59,367 nucleotides of DNA, from positions 1-59,367 of the forward strand of contig JAJECK010000141.1 in NCBI GenBank assembly GCA_022822085.1. The letters run 5' to 3'. Positions within the stretch are counted from its first letter, which is position 1, and every line of letters starts with the position of its first letter. Positions 26,435 through 33,371 of the stretch are shown here, piece after piece. The position numbers and the translations under genes are program-made. The notes under the pieces are model-generated. The model worked only from the letters and a program-made list of their open reading frames with translations, did no database searches and was not told where the DNA came from. Source of the stretch: Candidatus Poribacteria bacterium. Its GTDB lineage: Bacteria; Poribacteria; WGA-4E; WGA-3G.

Positions 26435-26704
26435 GGCTATGCACCCAGATTTGACAAGCCTTTCCGGGCGTTGCCCATGTCGTTTGCTCAAGCCAGGCTA
26501 CCTTGCGTCACACGAGAAAACTTATCTGCCGCTGCTTCCTTCCAGACCTGACGGGGTTCAACAAGTTCTCGTTGCTCAAGACCCAACCATCAACGCCACG
26601 TGCATGGGACAGTCCCCACAAAGACAGGCCGCGTGCTGGGGATTCCGTTCTGCTATAGCGGATTGCAGATATAGGGCACCGCTACCTCCCCACCTAGCAT
26701 AGCC
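26435..26704 (-). ncRNA. ffs: Signal recognition particle RNA, large bacterial type
   Basis: On the minus strand, the universally conserved SRP domain IV is present (GTCAGGTCTGGAAGGAAGCA at about 26552-26531). The 5' part GCTAGGTGGGGAGGTAGCGG and downstream GCAATCCGCTATAGCAG are the Alu-domain signature of the long SRP RNA found in Firmicutes and other lineages. The ends GGCTATGC (26704-26697) and GCATAGCC (26442-26435) pair to close helix 1, giving about 270 nt. The RNA binds Ffh for co-translational membrane targeting. dnaX follows 120 bp downstream on the same strand. Confidence 0.93.
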
Positions 26705-26772
26705 AAGTCGTTATAATTGTCTGTCAAATATGCGAATTAAAATTGCTAAAAACCTAACCTAATCAATAAAAC

Positions 26773-26864
26773 TGGCGGAGAGAGTGGGATTCGAACCCAC
26801 GGTACTGCAAAACAGCACACATGATTTCCAGTCATGCCAGTTCAACCAACTCCTGCATCTCTCC
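26773..26864 (-). tRNA. tRNA-Ser (GGA)
   Basis: Minus strand, about 92 nt with encoded CCA. The acceptor GGAGAGA pairs with TCTCTCC and the discriminator is G. The anticodon loop is CTGGAAA (anticodon GGA, reads UCU/UCC), the long variable arm is class II, and the T loop is TTCGAAT. Confidence 0.95.
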
Positions 26865-26879
26865 GATATGGACTTGAAA

Positions 26880-26952
26880 TGGAGCAGACGGGATTTGAAC
26901 CCGTGACCTCATCCGTGCGAGGGATACGCTCTCCCAACTGAGCTACTGCCCC
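26880..26952 (-). tRNA. tRNA-Ala (CGC)
   Basis: Minus strand, 73 nt, CCA not encoded. The acceptor GGGGCAG/CTGCTCC contains the G3:U70 pair that is the identity element for alanyl-tRNA synthetase. The anticodon loop is CTCGCAC, anticodon CGC (reads GCG). The anticodon stem TATCC/GGATG has one G:U pair. Confidence 0.92.
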
Positions 26953-26990
26953 GAATTAGACATAAGTTTTATAACAATTATCCGTAAAAC

Positions 26991-27078
26991 TGGCGGAGAG
27001 AGTGGGATTCGAACCCACGGTGACTTGCGCCACAACAGTTTTCGAGACTGTCCAGTTCAACCGCTCCTGCATCTCTCC
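26991..27078 (-). tRNA. tRNA-Ser (CGA)
   Basis: Minus strand, 88 nt with encoded CCA. The anticodon loop is CTCGAAA in the stem ACAGT/ACTGT, so the anticodon is CGA (reads UCG). It is class II with a long variable arm. Acceptor and T arm are nearly identical to the tRNA-Ser (GGA) gene nearby, which suggests duplication. Confidence 0.95.
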
Positions 27079-27109
27079 CTATTAACTTTTGACTAAATGC
27101 ATCTAGCTT

Positions 27110-27589
27110 TTAACGGAGGTTCTTAAAATACGATTTCAACATTGCGCTGCTCTCTTCAGCACAGACACCGCTAATTAATTCCACTTGGTGATTCAATCGT
27201 GGGTCTTGGACAATGTTATAGAGTGATCCAGCTGCACCTGCCTTCGGGTCAGTAGTAGCATAAACAACCTTCGGAATTCGTGCCATAACGATTGCTCCTG
27301 CACACATCGGACACGGTTCCAAGGTTACATATAAGACGGTCCCAATCAAACGCCAATTCCCCAACTTTTGAGCCGCTTCCTGTATTGCGAGCATCTCTGC
27401 ATGTGCAATTGGATTACCAGATTGTTCCCGCTGATTATGGGCAGCCGCTATACATTTTCCATCTTTAACCAATATTGCGCCGACAGGCACTTCACCTACT
27501 TCACTTGCTTGTCGTGCCAATTCCAATGCCTTCTCCATCCAGAAGACATCACTCTCTAAATGTGGCTCAGCATGTTCGGTGTATGACAC
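27110..27589 (-). CDS. tadA: tRNA adenosine(34) deaminase
   Basis: 159 residues, cytidine-deaminase-like fold. The catalytic zinc site is HAE (His63, Glu65) and PCPMC (Cys93, Cys96). MARIPKVVYATTDPKAGAAGS and LNHQVELISGV are typical of TadA. It converts A34 of tRNA-Arg(ACG) to inosine. The gene for exactly that tRNA lies 44 bp upstream on the same strand, and downstream come tRNA genes, SRP RNA and dnaX. Confidence 0.95.
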   Translation of the reverse strand: MSYTEHAEPHLESDVFWMEKALELARQASEVGEVPVGAILVKDGKCIAAAHNQREQSGNPIAHAEMLAIQEAAQKLGNWRLIGTVLYVTLEPCPMCAGAIVMARIPKVVYATTDPKAGAAGSLYNIVQDPRLNHQVELISGVCAEESSAMLKSYFKNLR

Positions 27590-27632
27590 TATTTATATCG
27601 CTTGCATCTTAACTGAAGTCAAGAGACAAAAA

Positions 27633-27705
27633 GCGCCTGAGAGGATTCGAACCCCCGGCCTTCTGATCCGTAGTCAGATGCTCTAATCCACTGAGCTACA
27701 GGCGC
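27633..27705 (-). tRNA. tRNA-Arg (ACG)
   Basis: Minus strand, about 73 nt, CCA not encoded. The acceptor is GCGCCTG/CAGGCGC, anticodon stem TCTGA/TCAGA, loop CTACGGA with anticodon ACG, whose A34 is the TadA substrate (reads CGU/CGC/CGA as inosine). The base in the discriminator position appears to be U, which is unusual for tRNA-Arg. Confidence 0.93.
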
Positions 27706-27787
27706 GCAATTCACTAAAATCTTGGTGATTATTGCTTATAATCTTATCTGACCTAAATTACACTTTATGTGATTATAAGTTGAAAAA

Positions 27788-27872
27788 CGGAGAGGGTGGG
27801 ATTCGAACCCACGATGACTTACGCCATAACTGCTTAGCAGGCAGTCCAGTTCAACCACTCCTGCACCTCTCC
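27788..27872 (-). tRNA. tRNA-Ser (GCT)
   Basis: Minus strand, about 85 nt, CCA not encoded. The acceptor is GGAGAGG/CCTCTCC with discriminator G; the anticodon loop CTGCTAA gives anticodon GCT (reads AGU/AGC). Long variable arm present. Confidence 0.95.
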
Positions 27873-27880
27873 AAAATATA

Positions 27881-27968
27881 TGGCGGTGGGAGTAGGATTC
27901 GAACCCACGGTGACTTGCGCCACAACGGTTTTCAAGACCGCCGCTTTCGTCCACTCAGCCATCCCACC
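27881..27968 (-). tRNA. tRNA-Ser (TGA)
   Basis: Minus strand, about 88 nt with encoded CCA. The acceptor is GGTGGGA/TCCCACC; the anticodon loop CTTGAAA gives anticodon TGA (reads UCA and wobbles). The T stem has one G:U pair. It is 8 bp from the tRNA-Ser (GCT) gene. Confidence 0.95.
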
Positions 27969-28130
27969 ATTATTATTAAAGAAACAACTTTAATTTTAAC
28001 ACATATTACAGCCTTTGTCAAGCGAATTTGCACCAGGATTGATTTGTTTCCATATTTCTGACGCAATTTATCACATGTCTTATTTTTTATGAAGAAATAA
28101 TCTAATTTTTAGTAGGGTATCAGTGAACTT

Positions 28131-29156
28131 TCATTTGCGTTTAAGTTGGTCTTCCAAAAATGCAATGCCGGGAACCAGATCAATTTCATGTTCTCCTTGA
28201 AAGTGATCAAGGACTAACTTTTCGCGTTTTCCACATGCGCTGTATATCTTTTCAAGGTGTTGAAACGCTGCCAATGCATCCGATTCAATAAAGCACCGAT
28301 CATCTGATCCGATTTGCACCATACACGAACGCGGTGCGATAAGTCCAGCTACGTCGGCTATGTCGCCTGCTGCCCGTAGTCCAAACATAAATTGTGAACC
28401 GCATGTATTCCCGCGTCCACGATCCCCTAATGCATCTATCAACGTGCTAAGATAACAGACAATCACAGCTGCCTTGACCCTCCAATCGAAAGCTGCGATA
28501 TAGGTCGTCATTGTGCCACCAAACGAACATCCCATACATCCCAACCGATTTTCATCCACTTCAGGACGGGACTGAAGATAGGTTAAACACCTTTGGCCAT
28601 CTGATATATTGAGCTGCAGCAACTGATAGCCAAAATAGCCGAGTGCGAAATAAGCAGCATTACATCCATCTCTACCTGGACGACGCACCCACTCATCTCT
28701 ATCCTTCCGTTCACCGAAGCATCGCCAATCTGGTGCCATAGTGACAAATCCTCGTTTTGCGAGTTCCACAGCATACTGTTTCTGATAATCATCCACGATG
28801 CCAACTGCACCATCTTTACCAACCCCATGCCCATGGGCACAAAGCACCGCCGGGGCAGGATCGTCTTCACTTGCACTATCTGGTATCAATACATAAGCAG
28901 GGATTGAGGAGAATGCATCCGGATTGAATATTATCTTTTCTCGTGTATACCCATCCTGCTGGATCTGTTCTAATGTTTCTACTTCCAATGGGACGGGTTC
29001 AGGTCTTGGTCCTAAGTGCCGACGCATGTGCCGTCTGAATTGCATACGCCATTCTTTCCAATCCGTTTTGGTTGTGCCGTTGAATTGATGCGGTGGTGTT
29101 GTTTGCAGAAGTTGATCAACGCTCTGTTCTGCTGTCAAAAATCTCTCTATTGCCAT
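28131..29156 (-). CDS. Alpha/beta hydrolase (dienelactone hydrolase / acetyl esterase type)
   Basis: 341 residues, no signal peptide. The oxyanion region is PAVLCAHGHGVGKDG, the nucleophile elbow GCMGCSFGGTMTTYIAA has Ser in G-C-S-F-G, the acid is likely in SDDRCFIESD and the histidine in FQGEHEIDL. This order matches the abhydrolase_7/acetyl-xylan-esterase-like group that Planctomycetes and Poribacteria have in many copies. The substrate is probably an ester of a plant, algal or sponge glycan, which is only an inference. GGAGGG lies 8 nt upstream of ATG 29156. Confidence 0.82.
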   Translation of the reverse strand: MAIERFLTAEQSVDQLLQTTPPHQFNGTTKTDWKEWRMQFRRHMRRHLGPRPEPVPLEVETLEQIQQDGYTREKIIFNPDAFSSIPAYVLIPDSASEDDPAPAVLCAHGHGVGKDGAVGIVDDYQKQYAVELAKRGFVTMAPDWRCFGERKDRDEWVRRPGRDGCNAAYFALGYFGYQLLQLNISDGQRCLTYLQSRPEVDENRLGCMGCSFGGTMTTYIAAFDWRVKAAVIVCYLSTLIDALGDRGRGNTCGSQFMFGLRAAGDIADVAGLIAPRSCMVQIGSDDRCFIESDALAAFQHLEKIYSACGKREKLVLDHFQGEHEIDLVPGIAFLEDQLKRK

Positions 29157-29216
29157 AGTCTGTCCCTCCTATTGCGCTGCTTTTATAACATGCGGGTATT
29201 TTAGCACGAAAAGGTT

Positions 29217-29245
29217 TTGATGGTAAAGGCAATTTATGTTATAAT
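29217..29245 (+). promoter_or_regulatory. Sigma70-type promoter of the toxin-antitoxin pair
   Basis: TTGATG (29217-29222), a 17-nt spacer and TATAAT (29240-29245), 61 bp upstream of the antitoxin ATG. It is a near-consensus vegetative promoter in the divergent region next to the hydrolase gene. Confidence 0.6.
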
Positions 29246-29306
29246 AACGTATATCAGTTATGATAAAATATTGACTACCAGCACAAGCTAATGGAGGAGA
29301 AATATA

Positions 29307-29507
29307 ATGCCGCGGATCGAGAAAATTCAGCAAGCGATTCTCGCTTTACCTGAAGCCGAGTACAAACAACTGCGACAGTGGTTCAGCGAATTGGATTGGG
29401 AAAAATGGGACCGAGAGATTGAGGCGGATTCAGATGCAGGGAAATTAGATTTCTTAATCGCTGAAGCTAACGAAGAAAAAGAGAAAAGAATACTTAAGGA
29501 TCTTTAG
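29307..29507 (+). CDS. Antitoxin of a RelE/ParE-type TA pair
   Basis: 66 residues, acidic (KLDFLIAEANEEKEKRILKDL at the C-terminus), with an N-terminal amphipathic helix (IEKIQQAILALPEAEYKQLR). Small acidic proteins of this type are encoded immediately upstream of RelE-fold toxins, as here: the toxin frame starts at the base after the stop codon. GGAGG lies ahead of the ATG. The C-terminus would occupy the toxin cleft; the N-terminus would dimerise or bind DNA. No specific family name can be given with confidence. Confidence 0.72.
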   Translation: MPRIEKIQQAILALPEAEYKQLRQWFSELDWEKWDREIEADSDAGKLDFLIAEANEEKEKRILKDL

Positions 29508-29762
29508 GTGCACAGAACGATCTCGCGTTTCTGGAGATTTTTACAGCAGCTCCCAGGACCCGTACAAAAGATGGCAAGCCAGAATTTCGATCTACTCAAA
29601 GTTAACCCACGACATCCATCTGGACATTTTAAAAAAGTTGGCAAGTATTGGTCTGTTCGTGTAGGACAAGATTATAGGGCACTTGCCATAAAAGACGGAA
29701 ACGACTTCACTTGAGTTTGGATTGGTAAACACGGTGAATATGAGAGACTGATTAATTCCTAA
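29508..29762 (+). pseudogene. RelE/ParE-fold toxin interrupted by an in-frame TGA
   Basis: GTG 29508 follows directly on the antitoxin stop. The frame encodes ISRFWRFLQQLPGPVQKMA ... LKVNPRHPSGHFKKVGKYW and SVRVGQDYRALAIKDGNDFT, the pattern of a RelE-like mRNA interferase (R-V-G-x-x-Y-R-A). A TGA at 29712 then stops it. The same frame continues VWIGKHGEYERLINS to TAA 29760, exactly the last strand and helix of the fold. The family has Trp in this region, so TGA probably arose from TGG. The truncated 68-residue protein would lack the last beta strand and is likely inactive. Confidence 0.75.
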
Positions 29763-29774
29763 TTTTAATCCTTG

Positions 29775-29816
29775 TAAAAAAGAAAACACAGGGAAACAGA
29801 GTAAATTTCCCTGTGT
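29775..29816 (-). terminator. Intrinsic terminator for the gene at 29827-31710
   Basis: The arms ACACAGGGAAA (29786-29796) and TTTCCCTGTGT (29806-29816) form an 11-bp hairpin. On the minus strand it is followed by a T-rich run (complement of AAAAAAGAAAA at 29775-29785). It lies between two convergent genes and terminates transcription from the right. Confidence 0.75.
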
Positions 29817-29826
29817 CTAAGATTTC

Positions 29827-31710
29827 CTACCACGGCTGTTTATACGATGGGGCATTAACAAAACGTTCCATTCCCACCGCTAACTCAATCTGTGTATTTG
29901 GTGGTAAATGAACTTGAAGGTATGTTCCATTTACCTCAACCTTGTTATCACCGTTTGCACTGGCAGTTGTGAAATTGTGTTCACCCATTGAACCCGCCTG
30001 AACAATAACATCTCGTGCTTCAGATGGACTAAGGTTTATCAACTCCAGTTCAACTGTGTTAGCAGTCAATTTGGAAACCAAAGCAGCAACATCCTCAGGA
30101 AGTCCAGGACGGTTATTCTGTGCGTCAAAGTGCCGCACTCGCGTAACAAGCAATCCTCCATTGTAGTGTGGTAACGGACCACCACAGGTAAGTTCAACCA
30201 ACCCCTCACAGGTAACGGGATTGCGTCTTTGGAAATAAGCGTCTCCATAGCCTGCTGGATCCTCGTCGTCATTTTCCATGAAGTTGAGTCGCTGCTGAAC
30301 TTGGGATAAATTATGATTGAGGATTGATTCTGGATATTCAGGAAAATCCCCACGCATATACGCTAACCATCCACCATCGCGTCCACCTTGGTCTTTGGTG
30401 TGATGCCATGCGTTGATGTCAAATTTAGAACCTACCTTTTTCGCTATTTGCACCGCACGATCTTGGTCTTCATCCGCCATAGACATTGCCCATAAATGTG
30501 CCACATCAGACGGATGCATAGGCATAAACTCGAACCAACCGCCAATCTGTAAAGCAGTGTCATCCTCGTTTTTAATCGGATACTGAAGCCACGGACCAGG
30601 AACATAATTCCCCATGCCAGGATCACCATGCTTTTGCGGTACATAGAGCTGATCGTTATGCTCTATACCGTTCTCAATTAGTACATCAATCTGTGAACGC
30701 GGGAAGTCCATATAAGACAAATCTTGGTGAAGCAGTGCTGCATTCTGTCCAGCTACGCTGACAGCCTGACCGACGCTATGCCAACCGTGTGGATGACTCC
30801 AGCCATAACGAGCCCCATACCACTTGCCTTCCATGTGTTCTCCGATTTTCCCTGAAAGTCCAACGTTATCAGGAACAATACCACCATTTTCATCTCTGCG
30901 AACTATCCATGCCTCAACATATTCCTGAACCCATGCCTTGTATTTTTCCTCTCCTGCGTACATATAGGCATTGGTAGCGAGGGTTGTCGCCGCGAGATTA
31001 CCGACAGCATCACCTCTTCCTTGACGTTCATAGACCACGCGTCCCATCAGATCCCGCAAGTCATCGTTTTCCAGCATGACCTCACGACTTGTGCAGCCCG
31101 GAACATCAATAAACGGCAAATTGTACCCGTTTGGCGGGTAAAAAGATTCTCTTTCAAGGATCCAGAATGCCGGTCCTTTACTGCCGTTCATCACACACTT
31201 GATGATTTTGTGTTCTGGGTCGTAATTAAGTGCCTCCGGGTCCTCATTCATAAAGAACCCCGCAAACCGTTTTGCGCGATCAAGGTTCGTTTCGTGTGTT
31301 GGATCCGCCATGCACAGCATATAAAACAGATAGTTTCCTTCGCTTTGATGGAACCAGTCATATCCCGGTTGATACTCCTTATAGACCATCGGATAGTCGT
31401 GTCCAGAACCGAATCGCGTCATGTCTTTCGTGATAACTTCAAATTCGTGTTGTGCATCTACCAAGAACTGTGCATCTCCACCCAGCATGTAGAAAAGCGG
31501 CCAGTTATGGAAACTCTCATAAGAATCATCTAACCCGTCGAAACTTTGGAATTCTGGATGGTTAGGCCAGAACAGCGTCCCATCTGGACGCGTGTATTTC
31601 TTCAGGACTTTAGGTGCTGCGTCATTGATTTTGTCTATCAGTTCACGTTCAAGTACTGCCCATTCTGGTGGTGTCTGAACTCGTGTTTTTGCTTCAATTG
31701 TTGGAAACAT
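29827..31710 (-). CDS. Large protein of unknown function, possibly carbohydrate-active
   Basis: 627 residues, no signal peptide. It is rich in Trp/Tyr/His and in helical segments separated by aromatic loops (SFHNWPLFYMLGGDAQFLVD, YDWFHQSEGNYLFYMLCM, MADEDQDRAVQIAKKVG), a texture seen in alpha/alpha-toroid glycoside hydrolases and polysaccharide lyases. The last 120 residues look like a beta-sandwich (VELELINLSPSEARDVIVQA, VEVNGTYLQVHLPPNTQIEL). I recognise no catalytic motif, so function is not assigned. It stands alone between the TA pair and the accessory region, with its own terminator. Confidence 0.6.
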   Translation of the reverse strand: MFPTIEAKTRVQTPPEWAVLERELIDKINDAAPKVLKKYTRPDGTLFWPNHPEFQSFDGLDDSYESFHNWPLFYMLGGDAQFLVDAQHEFEVITKDMTRFGSGHDYPMVYKEYQPGYDWFHQSEGNYLFYMLCMADPTHETNLDRAKRFAGFFMNEDPEALNYDPEHKIIKCVMNGSKGPAFWILERESFYPPNGYNLPFIDVPGCTSREVMLENDDLRDLMGRVVYERQGRGDAVGNLAATTLATNAYMYAGEEKYKAWVQEYVEAWIVRRDENGGIVPDNVGLSGKIGEHMEGKWYGARYGWSHPHGWHSVGQAVSVAGQNAALLHQDLSYMDFPRSQIDVLIENGIEHNDQLYVPQKHGDPGMGNYVPGPWLQYPIKNEDDTALQIGGWFEFMPMHPSDVAHLWAMSMADEDQDRAVQIAKKVGSKFDINAWHHTKDQGGRDGGWLAYMRGDFPEYPESILNHNLSQVQQRLNFMENDDEDPAGYGDAYFQRRNPVTCEGLVELTCGGPLPHYNGGLLVTRVRHFDAQNNRPGLPEDVAALVSKLTANTVELELINLSPSEARDVIVQAGSMGEHNFTTASANGDNKVEVNGTYLQVHLPPNTQIELAVGMERFVNAPSYKQPW

Positions 31711-31815
31711 AACTTATTCCCCTAATAAAAAAAATGAATGTTTGGACTTCGGTTTATCGTTGCAGTATAGCACATTTTTGCATGTTTTTGTCAATTTTTG
31801 CTGGACAGAAACAAA

Positions 31816-31844
31816 TTGCAATGTGGGGTGAGTTGTGCTATACT
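31816..31844 (+). promoter_or_regulatory. Sigma70-type promoter upstream of the toxin/antitoxin-TPR genes
   Basis: TTGCAA (31816-31821), 17-nt spacer and TATACT (31839-31844), 60 bp upstream of the ATG at 31905. A GAAGGAACAG ribosome binding site follows before the start. Confidence 0.55.
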
Positions 31845-31904
31845 TATTTTATGCTTCTGTGCAAAAGAAATGAGGCACAGACACTAAATTTGAAGGAACA
31901 GTAA

Positions 31905-32192
31905 ATGAATATTCGCTTTAACACCGATCGAGAAACTGGCTTGCCTCATATTTATAAGCATGGTGTTAACGAGGATGAGGTTGAAGATGTTTTACTGAAT
32001 CCTGGCGAGGACAGGGCAGGAAGTAATAACTCAAGAGCTGCTATTGGTCAAACACGAGCAGGACGCTATTTACGAGTCATTTATCTTCGCGATCCCCAAC
32101 CCGATAGTGTTTTTGTAATTACGGCTTACGACTTAAAAGGAAAACCCTTAACAGCTTACCGACGACGACAACGACGGAGAGGCAGACGATGA
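31905..32192 (+). CDS. DUF4258/BrnT-like toxin
   Basis: 95 residues. HIYKHGVNEDEVEDVLLNPG, GQTRAGRYLRVIYLRD and VFVITAYDLKGKPLTAYRRR follow the pattern of DUF4258/BrnT-type RelE-fold toxins (His-Gly-hydrophobic, then GRTxxGRxLxVI, then VxxAxxxxxxExxxYRRR). The C-terminus is very basic (RRRQRRRGRR). The last 4 bp overlap the following gene (ATGA), the standard toxin-antitoxin coupling with toxin first. It probably cleaves RNA, but direct activity is not shown by sequence. Confidence 0.75.
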   Translation: MNIRFNTDRETGLPHIYKHGVNEDEVEDVLLNPGEDRAGSNNSRAAIGQTRAGRYLRVIYLRDPQPDSVFVITAYDLKGKPLTAYRRRQRRRGRR

Positions 32193-32671
32193 AACAGAAT
32201 AAATTTCCCCCTGGCTGGGATGAGGAACGCGTGCAGAGAGTCATTGATTATTACGAAAATCAGACGGAAGATGAAGCCGTTGCCGAAGATGAAGAAGCAT
32301 TTCGTAATGAATTTATCACAAAGGTAGAAATGCCCATGGAATTAGTGTCCGCTGTCCGGGAATTGGTTTCTAAACGTAAACAACGTTGTTTTGATTACGA
32401 TGAAAAAAACGATATTGAGAATGCTATTAAAGACCATAGGACAGCAATACAACTGAAACCGGATCTTACTGCAGCTTATGCTACTCTCGGAATAATTAGA
32501 CTATTACAGCAAAAATGGTCAGAGGCTAAAATAGACCTGACCGTTGCAAATGACTCAGGAGTAGATATTATTGCTATATATAATCTTTTCTACGATGACG
32601 TAGAAGACTTTGAAAAACAAAACAATGTTCAGTTGCCAAAAGACTTAGCGGTGATGTTAAACAAACAGTAG
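32189..32671 (+). CDS. Antitoxin fused to a TPR domain
   Basis: 160 residues. Residues 1-62 (KFPPGWDEERVQRVIDYYEN, EDEAVAEDEEAFRNEF, MPMELVSAVRELVSKRKQ) match the short antitoxins that accompany DUF4258 toxins in cyanobacteria and other bacteria, which normally end there. Here the frame continues into a TPR-like unit (IENAIKDHRTAIQLKPDLTA, AYATLGIIRLLQQKWSEAKI) and a tail (DIIAIYNLFYDDVEDFEKQN) like that of free TPR proteins. This is a fusion of an antitoxin with a TPR C-terminus. It overlaps the toxin gene by 4 bp. Confidence 0.68.
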   Translation: MKQNKFPPGWDEERVQRVIDYYENQTEDEAVAEDEEAFRNEFITKVEMPMELVSAVRELVSKRKQRCFDYDEKNDIENAIKDHRTAIQLKPDLTAAYATLGIIRLLQQKWSEAKIDLTVANDSGVDIIAIYNLFYDDVEDFEKQNNVQLPKDLAVMLNKQ

Positions 32672-32707
32672 AAACCGACTAAAACAACTTACCAATATGA
32701 GAAAATT

Positions 32708-32776
32708 GTGTCCTTTAACAATGAACAATCCACAATAATCAACGAAGATGTCCTGATAACCCACACTATTGAAAAA
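32708..32776 (+). repeat. Methyltransferase 5'-end fragment, copy A
   Basis: This 69-nt segment aligns without gaps to the methyltransferase gene at 38995-39063 and to 33293-33361. A 26-nt core (32731-32756) is identical in all three. Translated, it reads SFNNEQSTIINEDVLITHTI, the same as methyltransferase residues just ahead of the catalytic SPPY motif. Here it stops before that motif and is followed directly by the gene at 32789. Confidence 0.85.
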
Positions 32777-32788
32777 GAAAAGAGAAAA

Positions 32789-33250
32789 ATGAACATACTT
32801 GAGATGACAGATAAAGAACTATATGAACTCGGTCATAAGACACTCACAAATAAACTTGGTGCCGATCAGGTTGATCGGTTTTTCCAGCAGTGCAAACCGA
32901 GCAAGTATGATTACACTGCCGAAAGGCATAAATGGTTAGCCGATCAGCCGGATATTCCCACGATTGCAAAGCGGATCCAACAAAGAGAAGCAGAACGAAA
33001 AGAGGAAGAACGCATCAAAGCAGAAAGAGTTGCTGCCTGGCGCAAAGGCTTATTAGAACTCACCGATCTCGAAATCTATGAACTCGGACTGAAAATTCTT
33101 GTGGATAAACTGCATGTGTATGGATATATTGGTTTCTTCCAGCAGCATTTCAAAAACCTTAATGCTGATCAACCTATAGACCAACCGCAGCAATTTCAGT
33201 CGGATAGTGTCATGCAGACGATAAAAGAGAACAAACTTCCGCAAGACTAA
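32789..33250 (+). CDS. Unrecognised protein family, paralogue 1
   Basis: 153 residues from ATG 32789; the open frame begins at 32708 but that first part is the methyltransferase fragment. The protein contains two related helical units: MTDKELYELGHKTLTNKLGA near residue 5 and LTDLEIYELGLKILVDKLHV near residue 93. Between them lies a charged helix (RIQQREAERKEEERIKAERV). I know no family with these motifs. The first 51 nt are identical to the paralogue at 33372. The charged helix suggests a coiled coil. Function is unknown; its place between TA genes and CBASS suggests an accessory or defence-related role. Confidence 0.6.
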   Translation: MNILEMTDKELYELGHKTLTNKLGADQVDRFFQQCKPSKYDYTAERHKWLADQPDIPTIAKRIQQREAERKEEERIKAERVAAWRKGLLELTDLEIYELGLKILVDKLHVYGYIGFFQQHFKNLNADQPIDQPQQFQSDSVMQTIKENKLPQD

Positions 33251-33292
33251 ATGAAGTCCGAGTATTCGGAACACTTCAACATAGGAAAAAAT

Positions 33293-33361
33293 GTGTCCTT
33301 TGATAACAAACAATACACAATAATCAACGAAGATGTCCTGACAACCCGCGCTATTGAGAAG
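33293..33361 (+). repeat. Methyltransferase 5'-end fragment, copy B
   Basis: 69 nt, ungapped match to copies at 32708-32776 and 38995-39063; the 26-nt core is at 33316-33341. It encodes SFDNKQYTIINEDVLTTRAI and then runs into a stop (ATATAA). It is closer to the true methyltransferase (TTRAIEK) than copy A is, so the copies arose separately or have diverged. Confidence 0.85.
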
Positions 33362-33371
33362 ATATAAAAAA

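Noticed and set aside
26433-26702. Open frame on the + strand over the SRP RNA gene
   Set aside because: It is antisense to the conserved SRP RNA and has no ribosome binding site or protein-like composition.
27732-28061. Open frame reading GIRTHDDLRH / RIRTHGDLRHNGFQDRR on the + strand
   Set aside because: This is the well-known spurious peptide produced by reading across serine tRNA genes; the tRNAs explain the sequence.
29508-29762. TGA 29712 as selenocysteine or as a Trp codon in a changed code
   Set aside because: Several genes in the window end with TGA (Cap3, CD-NTase, iolE), and no SECIS-like hairpin is visible directly after it.
31021-31533. 170-codon + strand frame opposite the 627-residue protein
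   Set aside because: Antisense shadow; the minus-strand frame is longer and ends at a proper terminator.
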